Shown: piece by piece, positions 24,244-32,629 of the stretch | Numbering within the stretch: position 1 is the stretch's first letter | Layout of the letters: every line of letters begins with the position of its first letter | Assembly: GCF_001570625.1 (NCBI RefSeq) | Contig: NZ_BBQT01000004.1 | Span: 1 to 64,000, forward strand | Direction: 5' to 3' | DNA length: 64,000 bases | Source of the DNA: Syntrophomonas wolfei subsp. methylbutyratica | GTDB taxonomy: Bacteria; Bacillota; Syntrophomonadia; Syntrophomonadales; Syntrophomonadaceae | Notes under the pieces: generated by a model | What the model saw: only the letters and a program-made list of their open reading frames with translations | Told to the model about the DNA's origin: nothing | Databases searched by the model: none | Made by a program: the position numbers and the translations under genes

Positions 24244-24363
24244 AGTGGTCAGGTTAGATGTCATAGCCCCGCGAGTGGTCGGGTTAGATGTCAGGGGTCG
24301 CGAGTGGTCAGGTTAGATGTTTTTTCGGAAGTTTTTGGGGTTGTGTGGTCTGGTTGGATGTGC
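24244..24363 (+). repeat. Four imperfect direct repeats, AGTGGTCAGGTTAGATGTC type
   Basis: Units begin at 24244, 24274, 24303 and 24344: AGTGGTCAGGTTAGATGTCA, AGTGGTCGGGTTAGATGTCA, AGTGGTCAGGTTAGATGTTT and TGTGGTCTGGTTGGATGTGC. Spacing 30, 29 and 41 bases. Arrays of this kind are found at the ends of IS21-type insertion sequences; no transposase remains. Marks the left side of the accessory island. Confidence 0.65.
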
Positions 24364-24618
24364 GCATAAAATAGGTTGTTAGTGAAACTCAGAAAAATGT
24401 TGCAACAATCTTACATAGTAGTATCTCGGAAACTCAACAGCTGAGTAGGGATAAGTTGGAAAAACCAACAGACAAAGCTCTTTGACAACTTCACATAGCT
24501 AAAATAAGCAAAAGGAAAAGAATAGCTACCAGAAAAAGGCAGCAGGAAAGTAGCCGGCGTTTCAAAGGTTTTTAAAACCCGGGAAAACTAACAGCCTGCA
24601 GTTTTTGGGAACATGTTA
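24364..24618. other. Intergenic region without a recognised gene
   Basis: About 255 AT-rich bases between the repeat array and the first island gene. Nothing recognisable except a run of purines; possibly the rest of a decayed insertion sequence end. Confidence 0.35.
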
Positions 24619-24825
24619 TTAGGCTGCTTTCGAGATAGTCTTAATACCAACCTCCGAAAGAATAGAAGGCTTCAATAAAGCAACTTGAGCATCCAAGTGC
24701 TGGTTTAGAGCCGCTAGAGTTGCCTGCCAAAACCACCGTTTTTTGCTGCGGCAACGGGCATTCTCAATCTTGTAATCAACCAGGATTCTTTTGAAGGTAC
24801 CGTTTTGAAAGACGGCTGTCGCCAT
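24619..24825 (-). CDS. Short protein, probably truncated, unknown
   Basis: 68 residues, MATAVFQNGTFKRILVDY at the start. It begins 8 bases after the upstream gene ends. The N-terminal part looks like the opening of a longer phage or plasmid protein and the rest like unrelated sequence, so it may be a truncated gene joined to insertion-sequence DNA. No function. Confidence 0.35.
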   Translation of the reverse strand: MATAVFQNGTFKRILVDYKIENARCRSKKRWFWQATLAALNQHLDAQVALLKPSILSEVGIKTISKAA

Positions 24826-24833
24826 ATGCGATT

Positions 24834-25256
24834 TTAAGTTCCATATTCCAGCACCTCACATTTGTGGTTGTAGTACTTGATAGGTATACCGCGCTTTTTT
24901 GCCTTAGCGATTTCGCGGGACATACCATCAGATGGCTTACCGAAAACCCATAGCTCATCGCATTTGCCAAGCAGGACAAGGGCAAAGAACATCCCCAATT
25001 CTCGCTGCTCTCTGTCATCATCATCCATGAACTGCGGGTAGTGGAGGTGGGGCGCAATCGGGATACACCCCTTGGAAACAGCAAAGCGGCAATATCCTCT
25101 TGCCCGTTCTATGTTTCTTTCCGTGTCTCCTGCGAAAGGTGAAGCGAGGTAAACAAGCGGACGATAAGTTTTCATCGGGGCTTCTGATTTAGCAACCGCC
25201 GTCAATGCTTCATAGGCGGTCGGGTCGGGATAACCCTCGCTATTGTACTTGTCCAT
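24834..25256 (-). CDS. DUF4406/DUF7768-type nucleoside 2-deoxyribosyltransferase-like protein
   Basis: 140 residues. RPLVYLASPFAGDTERNIERARGYCRFAVSKGCIPIAPHLHYPQFMDD and CDELWVFG match small phage-encoded proteins with the nucleoside 2-deoxyribosyltransferase fold (ASPF, ApH, DELWVFG). The N-terminal 27 residues may be an extension; M28 is an alternative start. Overlaps the upstream gene by 17 bases. Typical of phage/ICE cargo; substrate unknown. Confidence 0.78.
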   Translation of the reverse strand: MDKYNSEGYPDPTAYEALTAVAKSEAPMKTYRPLVYLASPFAGDTERNIERARGYCRFAVSKGCIPIAPHLHYPQFMDDDDREQRELGMFFALVLLGKCDELWVFGKPSDGMSREIAKAKKRGIPIKYYNHKCEVLEYGT

Positions 25257-25530
25257 CTGGCACCTCCCTTTGGTAATACTGCTCTACGAGCGAACGCAGC
25301 CAGTCGATTTCTTCATCAAGGCGGGCGTTTACCGATTCGTACATAGCGTTCTCAGCTTCAAGCGCGGCAAGCTGTTTTGACCGTTCTGCGCTTTTGTCCG
25401 CGCTGATAAACAGGAGTGAGAAGAAGCATGTCAGCCCAATCCACATCAATACCCACGGGAGCGCTGACCAGACTACTTTGCCAACCTTCTTCAGAGCCGT
25501 TTTGATGGTTTGCTTTTTCTCATTATTCAT
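25240..25530 (-). CDS. Small membrane protein with coiled coil
   Basis: 96 residues: a basic N-terminus, one membrane helix (VVWSALPWVLMWIGLTCFFSLLFI, about residues 19-42), then a coiled-coil-like tail (KQLAALEAENAMYESVNARLDEEIDWLRSLVEQYY). Overlaps both neighbours by 8-17 bases, so it is part of the phage-type gene cluster. Could be a spanin- or sensor-like accessory; no assignment. Confidence 0.65.
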   Translation of the reverse strand: MNNEKKQTIKTALKKVGKVVWSALPWVLMWIGLTCFFSLLFISADKSAERSKQLAALEAENAMYESVNARLDEEIDWLRSLVEQYYQREVPDGQVQ

Positions 25531-26299
25531 TATTGTTTACCCCTTTCCCAAGGAAGAGATTGATAAAAAACTGCTGTCCCTTGCCTGTGACCTTTGTGGT
25601 CTTACTGATAGTGACATGGCCGTCTGAATGAGTGATGGCGGTTTCCTTGACCCGGAAAAGCCCCAGCTCCATCGCCCTTTGGGTCGGTGCGTTATAATCT
25701 GTCCCTTTGCGCTTGATGAGGTAGCCGTCCTGACGAAGTTTTTCAAACAGACGGTTCTGGCCGATTTCGATACCGTTGCCTTTGAGGATTTTTGCCAACT
25801 CACCAATGAGGATGGTTCCGTCGGAGACAGACACCGCATCGGCGAAGATAACCTTTGGTTTATTCTCGGTGGCTTCCAGTTGCAGACGTTCCTTGGCAGC
25901 GCGCTCCTCCTTAAGGGCGGTCAGCACTTTAATCCAAGAGTCAGGGTTGTTCATCAACTCTTCTAATTTGGCGGGAGTGACATACGCGCCATGCCTGCGG
26001 ATGGTGGGAAGCACCTCATGGGTTACCCAGCGTTTGAACTTTTTGGCTTCGGGTTTGCGGGATAACAAAATAATGCTGTAAAGCCCGCTTTCAGTAACTG
26101 CGATCATTTCCTGTCGTCCACCAAGGGTGTCCACTAATACCGGCTCTCTTTCATCGTCGTCTAATCGTGCTGCTGCGTCGCGATATTTCTCAATCCCGAG
26201 AATGCCGCACACATCCTTAAGCACCCAGAGAATTTCACTACCCTTTTGGACAGTCCTGACTTCGTTCCCCTCATAGGAGAACACTTGTAATCCGTTCAT
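25523..26299 (-). CDS. BRO/KilA-type phage antirepressor
   Basis: 258 residues from 26299, where AGGAGG stands 7 bases before the ATG. N-terminal BRO domain (VFSYEGNEVRTVQKGSEILWVLKDVCGILGI...TESGLYSIILLSRKPEAKKFKRWVTHEVLPTIRRHG) and C-terminal KilAC/ANT domain (ILIGELAKILKGNGIEIGQNRLFEKLRQDGYLIKR). Such proteins lift prophage repression by binding DNA or the repressor. The frame is open back to another ATG at 26488, also with a good site (GGAGGTAAG), so a 321-residue form is possible. Belongs to the phage-type part of the island. Confidence 0.88.
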   Translation of the reverse strand: MNGLQVFSYEGNEVRTVQKGSEILWVLKDVCGILGIEKYRDAAARLDDDEREPVLVDTLGGRQEMIAVTESGLYSIILLSRKPEAKKFKRWVTHEVLPTIRRHGAYVTPAKLEELMNNPDSWIKVLTALKEERAAKERLQLEATENKPKVIFADAVSVSDGTILIGELAKILKGNGIEIGQNRLFEKLRQDGYLIKRKGTDYNAPTQRAMELGLFRVKETAITHSDGHVTISKTTKVTGKGQQFFINLFLGKGVNNNE

Positions 26300-26488
26300 A
26301 TTGAACCTCCTGAAAAGTTTTTTTCGAGAGGCAACAACCCCTCTACTGCCTACAGACAGGAGGGGTTGCTTTGCGTACCGACATTTAATCTTTTTTATAA
26401 AATGAGCAATCGAACCCATGCCTGCAAGTTCTTCATCCAGCTCGGCATCACGCATTTTCGCGTTCCTTTCATTTGCTTCTGTTTGCAT
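26300..26488 (-). other. In-frame extension or small ORF upstream of the antirepressor
   Basis: Starts at ATG 26488 (GGAGGTAAG upstream) and reads MQTEANERNAKMRDAELDE then ELAGMGSIAHFIKKIKC, after which it passes through a hairpin without a stop into the antirepressor frame. Either a small regulatory ORF fused by lack of a stop, or a true N-terminus of the antirepressor. Confidence 0.35.
26336..26367 (-). repeat. Intergenic hairpin 1 (AACCCCTC/GAGGGGTT)
   Basis: 8-bp perfect stem, arms 26336-26343 and 26360-26367, followed on the minus strand by the AGGAGG site of the antirepressor. Shares CTACAGACAG and GCGTACC with hairpin 2. Confidence 0.65.
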
Positions 26489-26517
26489 TTTCTTACCTCC
26501 GTTTCCGAGAAGCTTTG

Positions 26518-26553
26518 CCGCCCCTCTACCGTCTACAGACAGAAGAGGGGCGG
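26518..26553 (-). repeat. Intergenic hairpin 2 (CCGCCCCTCT/AGAGGGGCGG)
   Basis: 10-bp perfect stem, arms 26518-26527 and 26544-26553, with an inner GTCT/AGAC stem. It sits before the start at 26488, as hairpin 1 sits before the start at 26299. Both may act as translation or transcription signals. Confidence 0.65.
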
Positions 26554-26573
26554 TTGCGTACCACGGAGAGTGG

Positions 26574-27260
26574 TTACTCGAAAAACTTCTTCAGGGCTTC
26601 GTCATTTCGCAGAATGTCAAGGATACGGCGTACATGAACGGTAATGCTGCGTGATGATTTAAAACCATACTTGGGCGCTAATTCACGCACGGTTTGTTCA
26701 AGGATAACCCGGTCTTTTATAAGTTCAAGGTCTCCTTGGGTGAGAGTAGCAAGGGCGGCGTGGAGTGTGTCTAATACAGCCTTTTGTTCTAAAATTTCTG
26801 TGATATCAGTAGGGTCAGAAGGCTCGTAAAATGTATCCGATCCATCAGAATCGTTACCCAATGGCTTATCAAGTTCAACGGTTCGGCTCGTGCGGGACTT
26901 ACATGTCTCACATTTCTGATCGCATTTGCTTGTGCCTTTCCATACGCATTGGAATTTACGCTCCTGGTACTTTTGCTCTCGCCAGATAGAGCGCATGTTG
27001 TCCCGTGCAAGGTCTTCACCAATCTGATTACAGGGAAGGCGGACAACAAGGCCGGATTCTTCATCGACATAGCAGCGTTGTTGAAATGGGTTTTCGGGTT
27101 CTTCGGTACGGGCAAGACAAACGAAACGAGAAACTTCGGTGTGGGTTTTTCCATCGTCCGATAAGGTGTAGTAAGCCATCGGCTCACCGAATTTCGTGCG
27201 GAGCGGAATGGGGGTAGGTTTAAAAGATTTGTTTTGACTTTGATTTGCTTGTTTTTTCAT
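26574..27260 (-). CDS. Sigma-70 region 4-like regulator
   Basis: 228 residues. The C-terminal 90 (ILEQKAVLDTLHAALATLTQGDLELIKDRVILEQTVRELAPKYGFKSSRSITVHVRRILDIL) are a sigma region 4-type helix-turn-helix. The middle has a four-Cys cluster (CVWKGTSKCDQKCETCKS) likely to bind zinc. AGGAGGAAA precedes the ATG. Sigma-like proteins of this size occur in ICEs and phages. Divergent from the defence operon, with operator-like repeats between them. Confidence 0.75.
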   Translation of the reverse strand: MKKQANQSQNKSFKPTPIPLRTKFGEPMAYYTLSDDGKTHTEVSRFVCLARTEEPENPFQQRCYVDEESGLVVRLPCNQIGEDLARDNMRSIWREQKYQERKFQCVWKGTSKCDQKCETCKSRTSRTVELDKPLGNDSDGSDTFYEPSDPTDITEILEQKAVLDTLHAALATLTQGDLELIKDRVILEQTVRELAPKYGFKSSRSITVHVRRILDILRNDEALKKFFE

Positions 27261-27479
27261 CAGATTTCCTCCTGTGATTTGAATTGCGTGAGCAATCGCA
27301 GGGAGGAAATATGGAAGTTTTGTACAGATTCACACTGTTATCATTGTTTTTCGGATTGGTGCGTGATATAATGGTTTAACAGTGTTTAGTGCGGGTTGTT
27401 AAATTTGGCTTTTGCACCTTCGCCACCGTACAAGAGCAACAAAAAATGCCCCTGCGATTTCTCACAAGGACATAAAATG

Positions 27480-27528
27480 GTTCGCCGAGTTCGCCAACCA
27501 TACTTCGTAGAGTTGGTTAGAGTTCGCC
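27480..27528 (+). repeat. GTTCGCC repeats between divergent operons
   Basis: GTTCGCC occurs at 27480-27486, 27489-27495 and 27522-27528, twice as GTTCGCCGAGTT, and ATGGTT...AACCAT frames the first pair. About 30 bases before the first gene of the forward operon and 220 bases from the divergent sigma-like gene. Probably an operator. Confidence 0.5.
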
Positions 27529-27560
27529 GAGTTAGTTTTTTTGAAAAGCGGTGAAAATAT

Positions 27561-28493
27561 ATGGCAAAAATAGTTAAGCAGCGCCTTTGCGGCGGCACTT
27601 TCTTTACATTGTTTTTACGTGCAAGAAAGCCCCTACGTGGAGCAAATGAATATTATGCGGGGAATCCGGAGCCCTATTCCGAACCCATAGCTCTGTTCGC
27701 CTTATCTAAGGTGATCGTTCCTGACTGGCAGAACATATTTGTATTCGCTGACAGCACAGTTAGCGGCAATACTTCACAATATAAGACCTGTAAAAATGAA
27801 GGAGGCTCAATATATCCTTTTGGTGACGATGCGGCACTGACTGCATTCAATGCGCGGGTAAAAGAAAATTATTTCTCCGCATTAGCCGAAATGTGCAAGG
27901 TAATAGAATTGCTCGTTGATACAGGCAGCATGAGAAAAGATGAGCGATTGGTTAAAGAACTTTTAGCCCTGATTGAAGTTGATGATTCCATTAATGATAG
28001 TCAACCTTTCTTTGCTTTGGAAAGTGGTGATGCAATAACAAAATCCGATATTCTCAAAGCAACAAGTGTTTGCCTGCAATCATTTTTATTAGGTGTTTGG
28101 CATTTTGCAGTAACCCGTTCAGAAAAGAATACTTTTGGCAAGGAAACAATCAATTTATGGTGTCCTTCAACCGGAGGGGGAAAGCGTGAATATAAAGGAA
28201 ACCTTGCAAACCTTATTACAAGGAATATTACGCTAAACTACTTTGAAGGCTTTGGAGAAAGTGTCGATGCCGAAATTGTTGATGAGCCATTTGTGGACGA
28301 GCCTATGATAAATGATGAAATTCCTAACGAGGAACAATCGACAGAAAAAGAACCTGCCGCATCGAATTTGACGCAGCAGGTTATAAACAACAATCCAACA
28401 TTTTTTAACTTCAACGTATCTGGCAATAACAACAATTTCTATAATCATGTAGATACAGTAAATATTAAGAATGGAGGACAGAAAGATGAGTGA
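27561..28493 (+). CDS. Unknown protein with Asn-rich C-terminal motif (first gene of the defence cluster)
   Basis: 310 residues. The N-terminal ~220 residues (MAKIVKQRLCGGTFFTLFLRARK...) form an unrecognised mixed domain. A charged, disordered linker (about 230-270, Glu/Pro-rich) follows. The C-terminal ~30 residues include NFNVSGNNNNFYNHVDTVNIK (283-303), which aligns with residues 21-41 of the next protein. Such tail motifs after linkers act as assembly tags in bacterial conflict systems. Overlaps the next gene by 8 bases. No function assigned. Confidence 0.65.
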   Translation: MAKIVKQRLCGGTFFTLFLRARKPLRGANEYYAGNPEPYSEPIALFALSKVIVPDWQNIFVFADSTVSGNTSQYKTCKNEGGSIYPFGDDAALTAFNARVKENYFSALAEMCKVIELLVDTGSMRKDERLVKELLALIEVDDSINDSQPFFALESGDAITKSDILKATSVCLQSFLLGVWHFAVTRSEKNTFGKETINLWCPSTGGGKREYKGNLANLITRNITLNYFEGFGESVDAEIVDEPFVDEPMINDEIPNEEQSTEKEPAASNLTQQVINNNPTFFNFNVSGNNNNFYNHVDTVNIKNGGQKDE

Positions 28494-29115
28494 AAAACCA
28501 AAACTAATCTCAACGGCTGTCCTTCCATCGACAGGCGCATCGGCAAATATAAACCTACCCGGTGATGGGAACACGCTGATTGCTCACGCGAATGCGGTGA
28601 ATATGAAAAGCGTGTATATTCCTGTAGTTCAGACAAGTGGGGTCGCGCTCCCGACAAGACGCACTGTAAATGAAGATTATTATAGCCTTTTCGTTATTGG
28701 TGATGAATTGTTCACCGGAGGCCATTTTATGGTACCGAAGGAATGTGCTTTGACCGAGAGTATAGCACCCGAATTAAAAGCCAAATACGCCAAATTAGAT
28801 ATGGGTGCCATTACAGCAATAAAAACCTTCCCAGCTATATTCGCAAGCAGAAATCATCAATATTGTCGTGCAGGTGAAAATCAAGATGCCTATCTCGGAT
28901 TTGTTGATGAAGTAGTAGTTCAAGATAACGGCATCAAGGTGTGTTTTCATTTGCTGTACGCCATTTCGCAGCGCCGACTCAATGAGCTTGCTTGTGAACT
29001 CTCTATCGATAGCGCTTCGGCATTCAATGAATTTGATCGTACACATTGGACGATAAAACAGATAAATCTAATTGAGAAGCTGCGCAAAGCAGATGTAATA
29101 AACACTCTGTTTTAA
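28486..29115 (+). CDS. Unknown protein with N-terminal Gly/Asn motif
   Basis: 209 residues from 28486 (GGAGG upstream). N-terminal NINLPGDGNTLIAHANAVNMK (21-41) mirrors the C-terminal motif of the preceding protein. The rest (GDELFTGGHFMVPKECALTES, KLDMGAITAIKTFPAIFASRNHQYC, YLGFVDEVVVQDNGIKVCFHLLYAISQRRLNE, FNEFDRTHWTIKQINLIEKL) is a compact alpha/beta domain seen in conserved-hypothetical style but not named. Co-translated with the preceding gene. Confidence 0.65.
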   Translation: MSEKPKLISTAVLPSTGASANINLPGDGNTLIAHANAVNMKSVYIPVVQTSGVALPTRRTVNEDYYSLFVIGDELFTGGHFMVPKECALTESIAPELKAKYAKLDMGAITAIKTFPAIFASRNHQYCRAGENQDAYLGFVDEVVVQDNGIKVCFHLLYAISQRRLNELACELSIDSASAFNEFDRTHWTIKQINLIEKLRKADVINTLF

Positions 29116-29164
29116 GAGTTGTAACCACAACAAAACGAGATATATACATTATGGAGGTTTTAAC

Positions 29165-29365
29165 ATGAGCAACGAGATTGATAAAAATATAACCGAAAAA
29201 TGGGTGAATCTTGAGGATATCGCCGAGTATCTCAGTGTAAGCAAGGACACTGTCCGCACGTGGATGCGGGAAGGTAAACTCCCCGTTAATAAAGCCGGGA
29301 AACGCTATAAGTTTAAAATCTCCGAAGTCGACGAGTGGGTACGCAAGGGCAAAATCAAGGAGTAA
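29165..29365 (+). CDS. Excisionase-family helix-turn-helix protein
   Basis: 66 residues. WVNLEDIAEYLSVSKDTVRTWMREGKLPVNKAGKRYKFKISEVDEWVRKG is a complete MerR/excisionase-type DNA-binding domain. TGGAGG just upstream. In this position it probably regulates the restriction genes behind it; in similar islands such HTH genes precede methylase/helicase genes. Confidence 0.88.
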   Translation: MSNEIDKNITEKWVNLEDIAEYLSVSKDTVRTWMREGKLPVNKAGKRYKFKISEVDEWVRKGKIKE

Positions 29366-29394
29366 ATCGAATGAAATTCTAAGGAGTCAATAAT

Positions 29395-32300
29395 ATGCAA
29401 ATGCCAGAAATGCTTGATAATGTGAATAAAACGGTTAAGGACGACTTGACCGTTTCGATAAACAAGGGCGACAAGCTGTCCATAGCGGCTGCATGTTTCT
29501 CCATATATGCGTACCAAGCCCTCAAGAAACAGCTTGATGGCATCGATGAGTTGCGTTTTATTTTCACCTCCCCGACTTTCCTGCATGAGAAGGCGCCCAA
29601 GGAAAAACGAGAGTTCTATATCCCACGTCTTAACCGTGAGCGTTCACTCTACGGCACGGAGTTTGAAGTGAAGCTTCGTAATGAATTGACACAAAAGGCA
29701 ATTGCCCGCGAGTGTTCCGAATGGATTCGTAAGAAGGTAAAGTTCCGTTCCAACCTCACAGGCGGGAACATCAGTGGTTTTATGAATGTTGAAGGAAATG
29801 AGTGCACGACCTATATGCCACTACATGGGTTCACCACTTCCGACATCGGTTGCGAGCGTGGGAACAATATCATTAATCCGGTTAATAAGATGTTTGCGCC
29901 GCTCTCCGGCGAGTATATCCGTATGTTTAATCAAATTTGGAACGACAAGAGCCTGATGCAAGATGTGACTGAGCAGGTCATCGACGGTATCACTGCGGCC
30001 TATAACGAAAACGCACCAGAGTTTATTTACTTTGTGGCAATATACAATATCTTCAATGAGTTCTTGGAGGATATCTCCGAGGACGTTTTACCCAATGAAG
30101 CGACGGGATTTAAAGAAAGTAAAATCTGGAATATGTTATATGCATTCCAAAAGGACGCCGTACTTGCGATCATCAACAAACTTGAATCATATAACGGATG
30201 TATCCTTGCAGACAGCGTAGGGCTTGGTAAAACATTTACCGCCCTTGCTGTCGTTAAGTATTATGAAAATCGCAACCGCTCCGTGCTTGTTTTGTGCCCT
30301 AAGAAGTTGTCGGATAACTGGAATACATATAAAGACAACTATGTGAACAACCCAATAGCTGCCGACCGCTTGCGATATGATGTGCTATATCATACGGACC
30401 TTTCAAGGGATCGCGGAAAATCCAACGGACTTGATTTGGACAGGCTTAACTGGGGAAATTATGACCTTGTGGTAATCGATGAGTCCCATAACTTCAGAAA
30501 CGGCGGTGAAGTATATGGAGAAGACCGCCGCGAGAATCGCTACCTTCGTTTGATGAACCGTGTTATACGCACGGGCGTAAAGACGAAGGTTTTGATGCTT
30601 TCGGCTACCCCAGTCAACAACCGTTTTACCGATCTTCGCCACCAGCTTGAGCTTTCTTACGAGGGTAACCCGAACCTTATCAATGAAAAACTCGGTATAA
30701 AGCGCACCATAGATGAAATTTTCAGAAGCGCACAGAAGCAATTCAACCAATGGAATAAGCAGGAAGAGGACGAAAGAACTACGACCTCGCTGTTGAAGTC
30801 GCTTGACTTTGACTTTTTTGAAGTGTTGGACAGCGTGACCATCGCTCGCTCCCGTAAACATATAGAAAAATATTACAATATGAAGGAGATCGGCTCATTT
30901 CCCGAACGATTAAAGCCCATCTCTTTACGACCGCGCCTGACCGATTTAGAAAGCGCAATAAACTACAGCGAAATTTATGAGCAACTAATGAAATTGAATC
31001 TCTCGGTGTATATCCCCACCGATTACATATTCCCAAGTATGCTCCACAAATATGTTGATACCTCCCGCAACATCAACCGCGCAGGGCGTGAGATGGGTAT
31101 ACGCCGTTTGATGAGCATAAACCTCATGAAACGCCTCGAAAGCTCAGTGGAGTCCTTTCGGCTCACTGTTGGGCGAGTTAAGCAATTAATCGATAGCACA
31201 ATTGCCGAAATAGATGCCTACACAAGTGGCGGCTATTCTGTTATCGACGGACGGGAACTCACAGGCGACGCGGACTTCGACGATGATGATCGCAATACGG
31301 AGTATTTTGCCGCCGAACACAGCATAAAGATTGACCTTGGCGACATGGATTATAAAACATGGCGAGACAGGCTTTCAGAAGACAGCGAGGAGCTTGCCTT
31401 GCTGAAAATGTTGATTGATGATATCACACCAAAACACGACACAAAGCTCCAGACGCTTTTCGGACTTATCGAAGGCAAACTGATGAACCCGATTAACGAT
31501 GGCAACCGAAGAATCCTGATATTCTCAGCGTTCTCAGATACGGCAGAATATCTGTATCACCATGTTAGTTCATTCGTGAAGTCTAAATTTGGGCTTGATA
31601 CGGCTATGATTACAGGAAGTGTTGATGGCAAAACCACGATAAAAGGACAGCGGGCTTCTATGAACGAGGTGCTGACCTTGTTCTCCCCGATTTCAAAGGA
31701 CAAAAACCTTTTGATGCCAAACAACACCTCTGACATTTCGGTGCTGATTGCCACAGACTGTATTTCGGAAGGACAGAACCTACAAGACTGCGACTATTGC
31801 GTCAACTACGATATTCACTGGAACCCCGTCCGTATCATTCAGCGTTTCGGGCGGATTGACCGTATCGGCAGCCGCAATGAGGTAATTCAACTTGTGAACT
31901 TCTGGCCGGATGTGGATTTGGACGAATACCTCTTCCTTAAAGGTAGAGTGGAAACAAGGATGCGGATTTCTGTCATGACCGCAACCGGTGACGACGACCT
32001 TATCAACGCCGAGGAAAAAGGCGACCTTGAATACCGCAAAGCGCAACTCAAACGACTCCAAGAGGAAGTTGTGGATATTGAAGATATGCAGTCTGGCATC
32101 TCCATTATGGATTTAGGGTTGAACGAGTTCCGACTCGATCTGCTTGAATATGTAAAAAACAACGGAGACATGGATAAAGTTCCTTTTGGGCTTCACGCGG
32201 TTGTCCCCGCTTCGGAGGATTGTCCGCCGGGAATCGTGTTCGTTTTGAAGAACCGCAACAACAGCGTGAACATTGATATGCAGAACCGCCTCCACCCGTT

Positions 32301-32625
32301 TTACATGGTGTACATAGGAACGGACGGTGAAGTCATTTGCGACCATCTTTCCCCAAAGGAACTCCTTGACAAGTTCCGCTCTCTTTGCAGGGGCAAAACC
32401 GAACCAACGATGGAAGCCTGCCAAGACTTCAATAAAGAGACGAAAGACGGGCGAGATATGTGCGGCGTGTCCACGTTGTTGTCGGATGCAATCAACTCAA
32501 TCATTGAAGTAAAAGAGGAAAGCGATATCGATAGCTTGTTCAGCCCGGGCGGTACATCTGCCCTGAATACCAGTATCAGCGGGCTGGATGATTTTGAATT
32601 GATTTGCTTCCTTGTGGTGAGGTGA
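29395..32625 (+). CDS. SNF2-type helicase of the type III-like restriction cluster
   Basis: 1076 residues. Motor motifs: DSVGLGKT (Walker A, about residue 273), VIDESHNFRN (DExH, about 360), LSATPVNN, and in the second RecA domain IATDCISEGQNLQDCDYCVNYDIHWNPVRIIQRFGRIDRIGSRNE (about 785-830). The N-terminal ~240 residues precede the motor and may be a phospholipase D-like or substrate domain; a further ~230 residues follow. GGAGT site upstream. SNF2-type helicases of this size are components of restriction and DISARM/BREX-like defence systems. Confidence 0.9.
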   Translation: MQMPEMLDNVNKTVKDDLTVSINKGDKLSIAAACFSIYAYQALKKQLDGIDELRFIFTSPTFLHEKAPKEKREFYIPRLNRERSLYGTEFEVKLRNELTQKAIARECSEWIRKKVKFRSNLTGGNISGFMNVEGNECTTYMPLHGFTTSDIGCERGNNIINPVNKMFAPLSGEYIRMFNQIWNDKSLMQDVTEQVIDGITAAYNENAPEFIYFVAIYNIFNEFLEDISEDVLPNEATGFKESKIWNMLYAFQKDAVLAIINKLESYNGCILADSVGLGKTFTALAVVKYYENRNRSVLVLCPKKLSDNWNTYKDNYVNNPIAADRLRYDVLYHTDLSRDRGKSNGLDLDRLNWGNYDLVVIDESHNFRNGGEVYGEDRRENRYLRLMNRVIRTGVKTKVLMLSATPVNNRFTDLRHQLELSYEGNPNLINEKLGIKRTIDEIFRSAQKQFNQWNKQEEDERTTTSLLKSLDFDFFEVLDSVTIARSRKHIEKYYNMKEIGSFPERLKPISLRPRLTDLESAINYSEIYEQLMKLNLSVYIPTDYIFPSMLHKYVDTSRNINRAGREMGIRRLMSINLMKRLESSVESFRLTVGRVKQLIDSTIAEIDAYTSGGYSVIDGRELTGDADFDDDDRNTEYFAAEHSIKIDLGDMDYKTWRDRLSEDSEELALLKMLIDDITPKHDTKLQTLFGLIEGKLMNPINDGNRRILIFSAFSDTAEYLYHHVSSFVKSKFGLDTAMITGSVDGKTTIKGQRASMNEVLTLFSPISKDKNLLMPNNTSDISVLIATDCISEGQNLQDCDYCVNYDIHWNPVRIIQRFGRIDRIGSRNEVIQLVNFWPDVDLDEYLFLKGRVETRMRISVMTATGDDDLINAEEKGDLEYRKAQLKRLQEEVVDIEDMQSGISIMDLGLNEFRLDLLEYVKNNGDMDKVPFGLHAVVPASEDCPPGIVFVLKNRNNSVNIDMQNRLHPFYMVYIGTDGEVICDHLSPKELLDKFRSLCRGKTEPTMEACQDFNKETKDGRDMCGVSTLLSDAINSIIEVKEESDIDSLFSPGGTSALNTSISGLDDFELICFLVVR

Positions 32626-32629
32626 CGAG

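Noticed and set aside
24244-24363. Possible CRISPR array
   Set aside because: Only four units, inter-repeat gaps of about 10-22 bases, variable repeat ends, and no cas genes.
27386-27598. 70-residue minus-strand frame upstream of the defence operon
   Set aside because: Covers the promoter and GTTCGCC repeats and enters the first gene antisense; no family.
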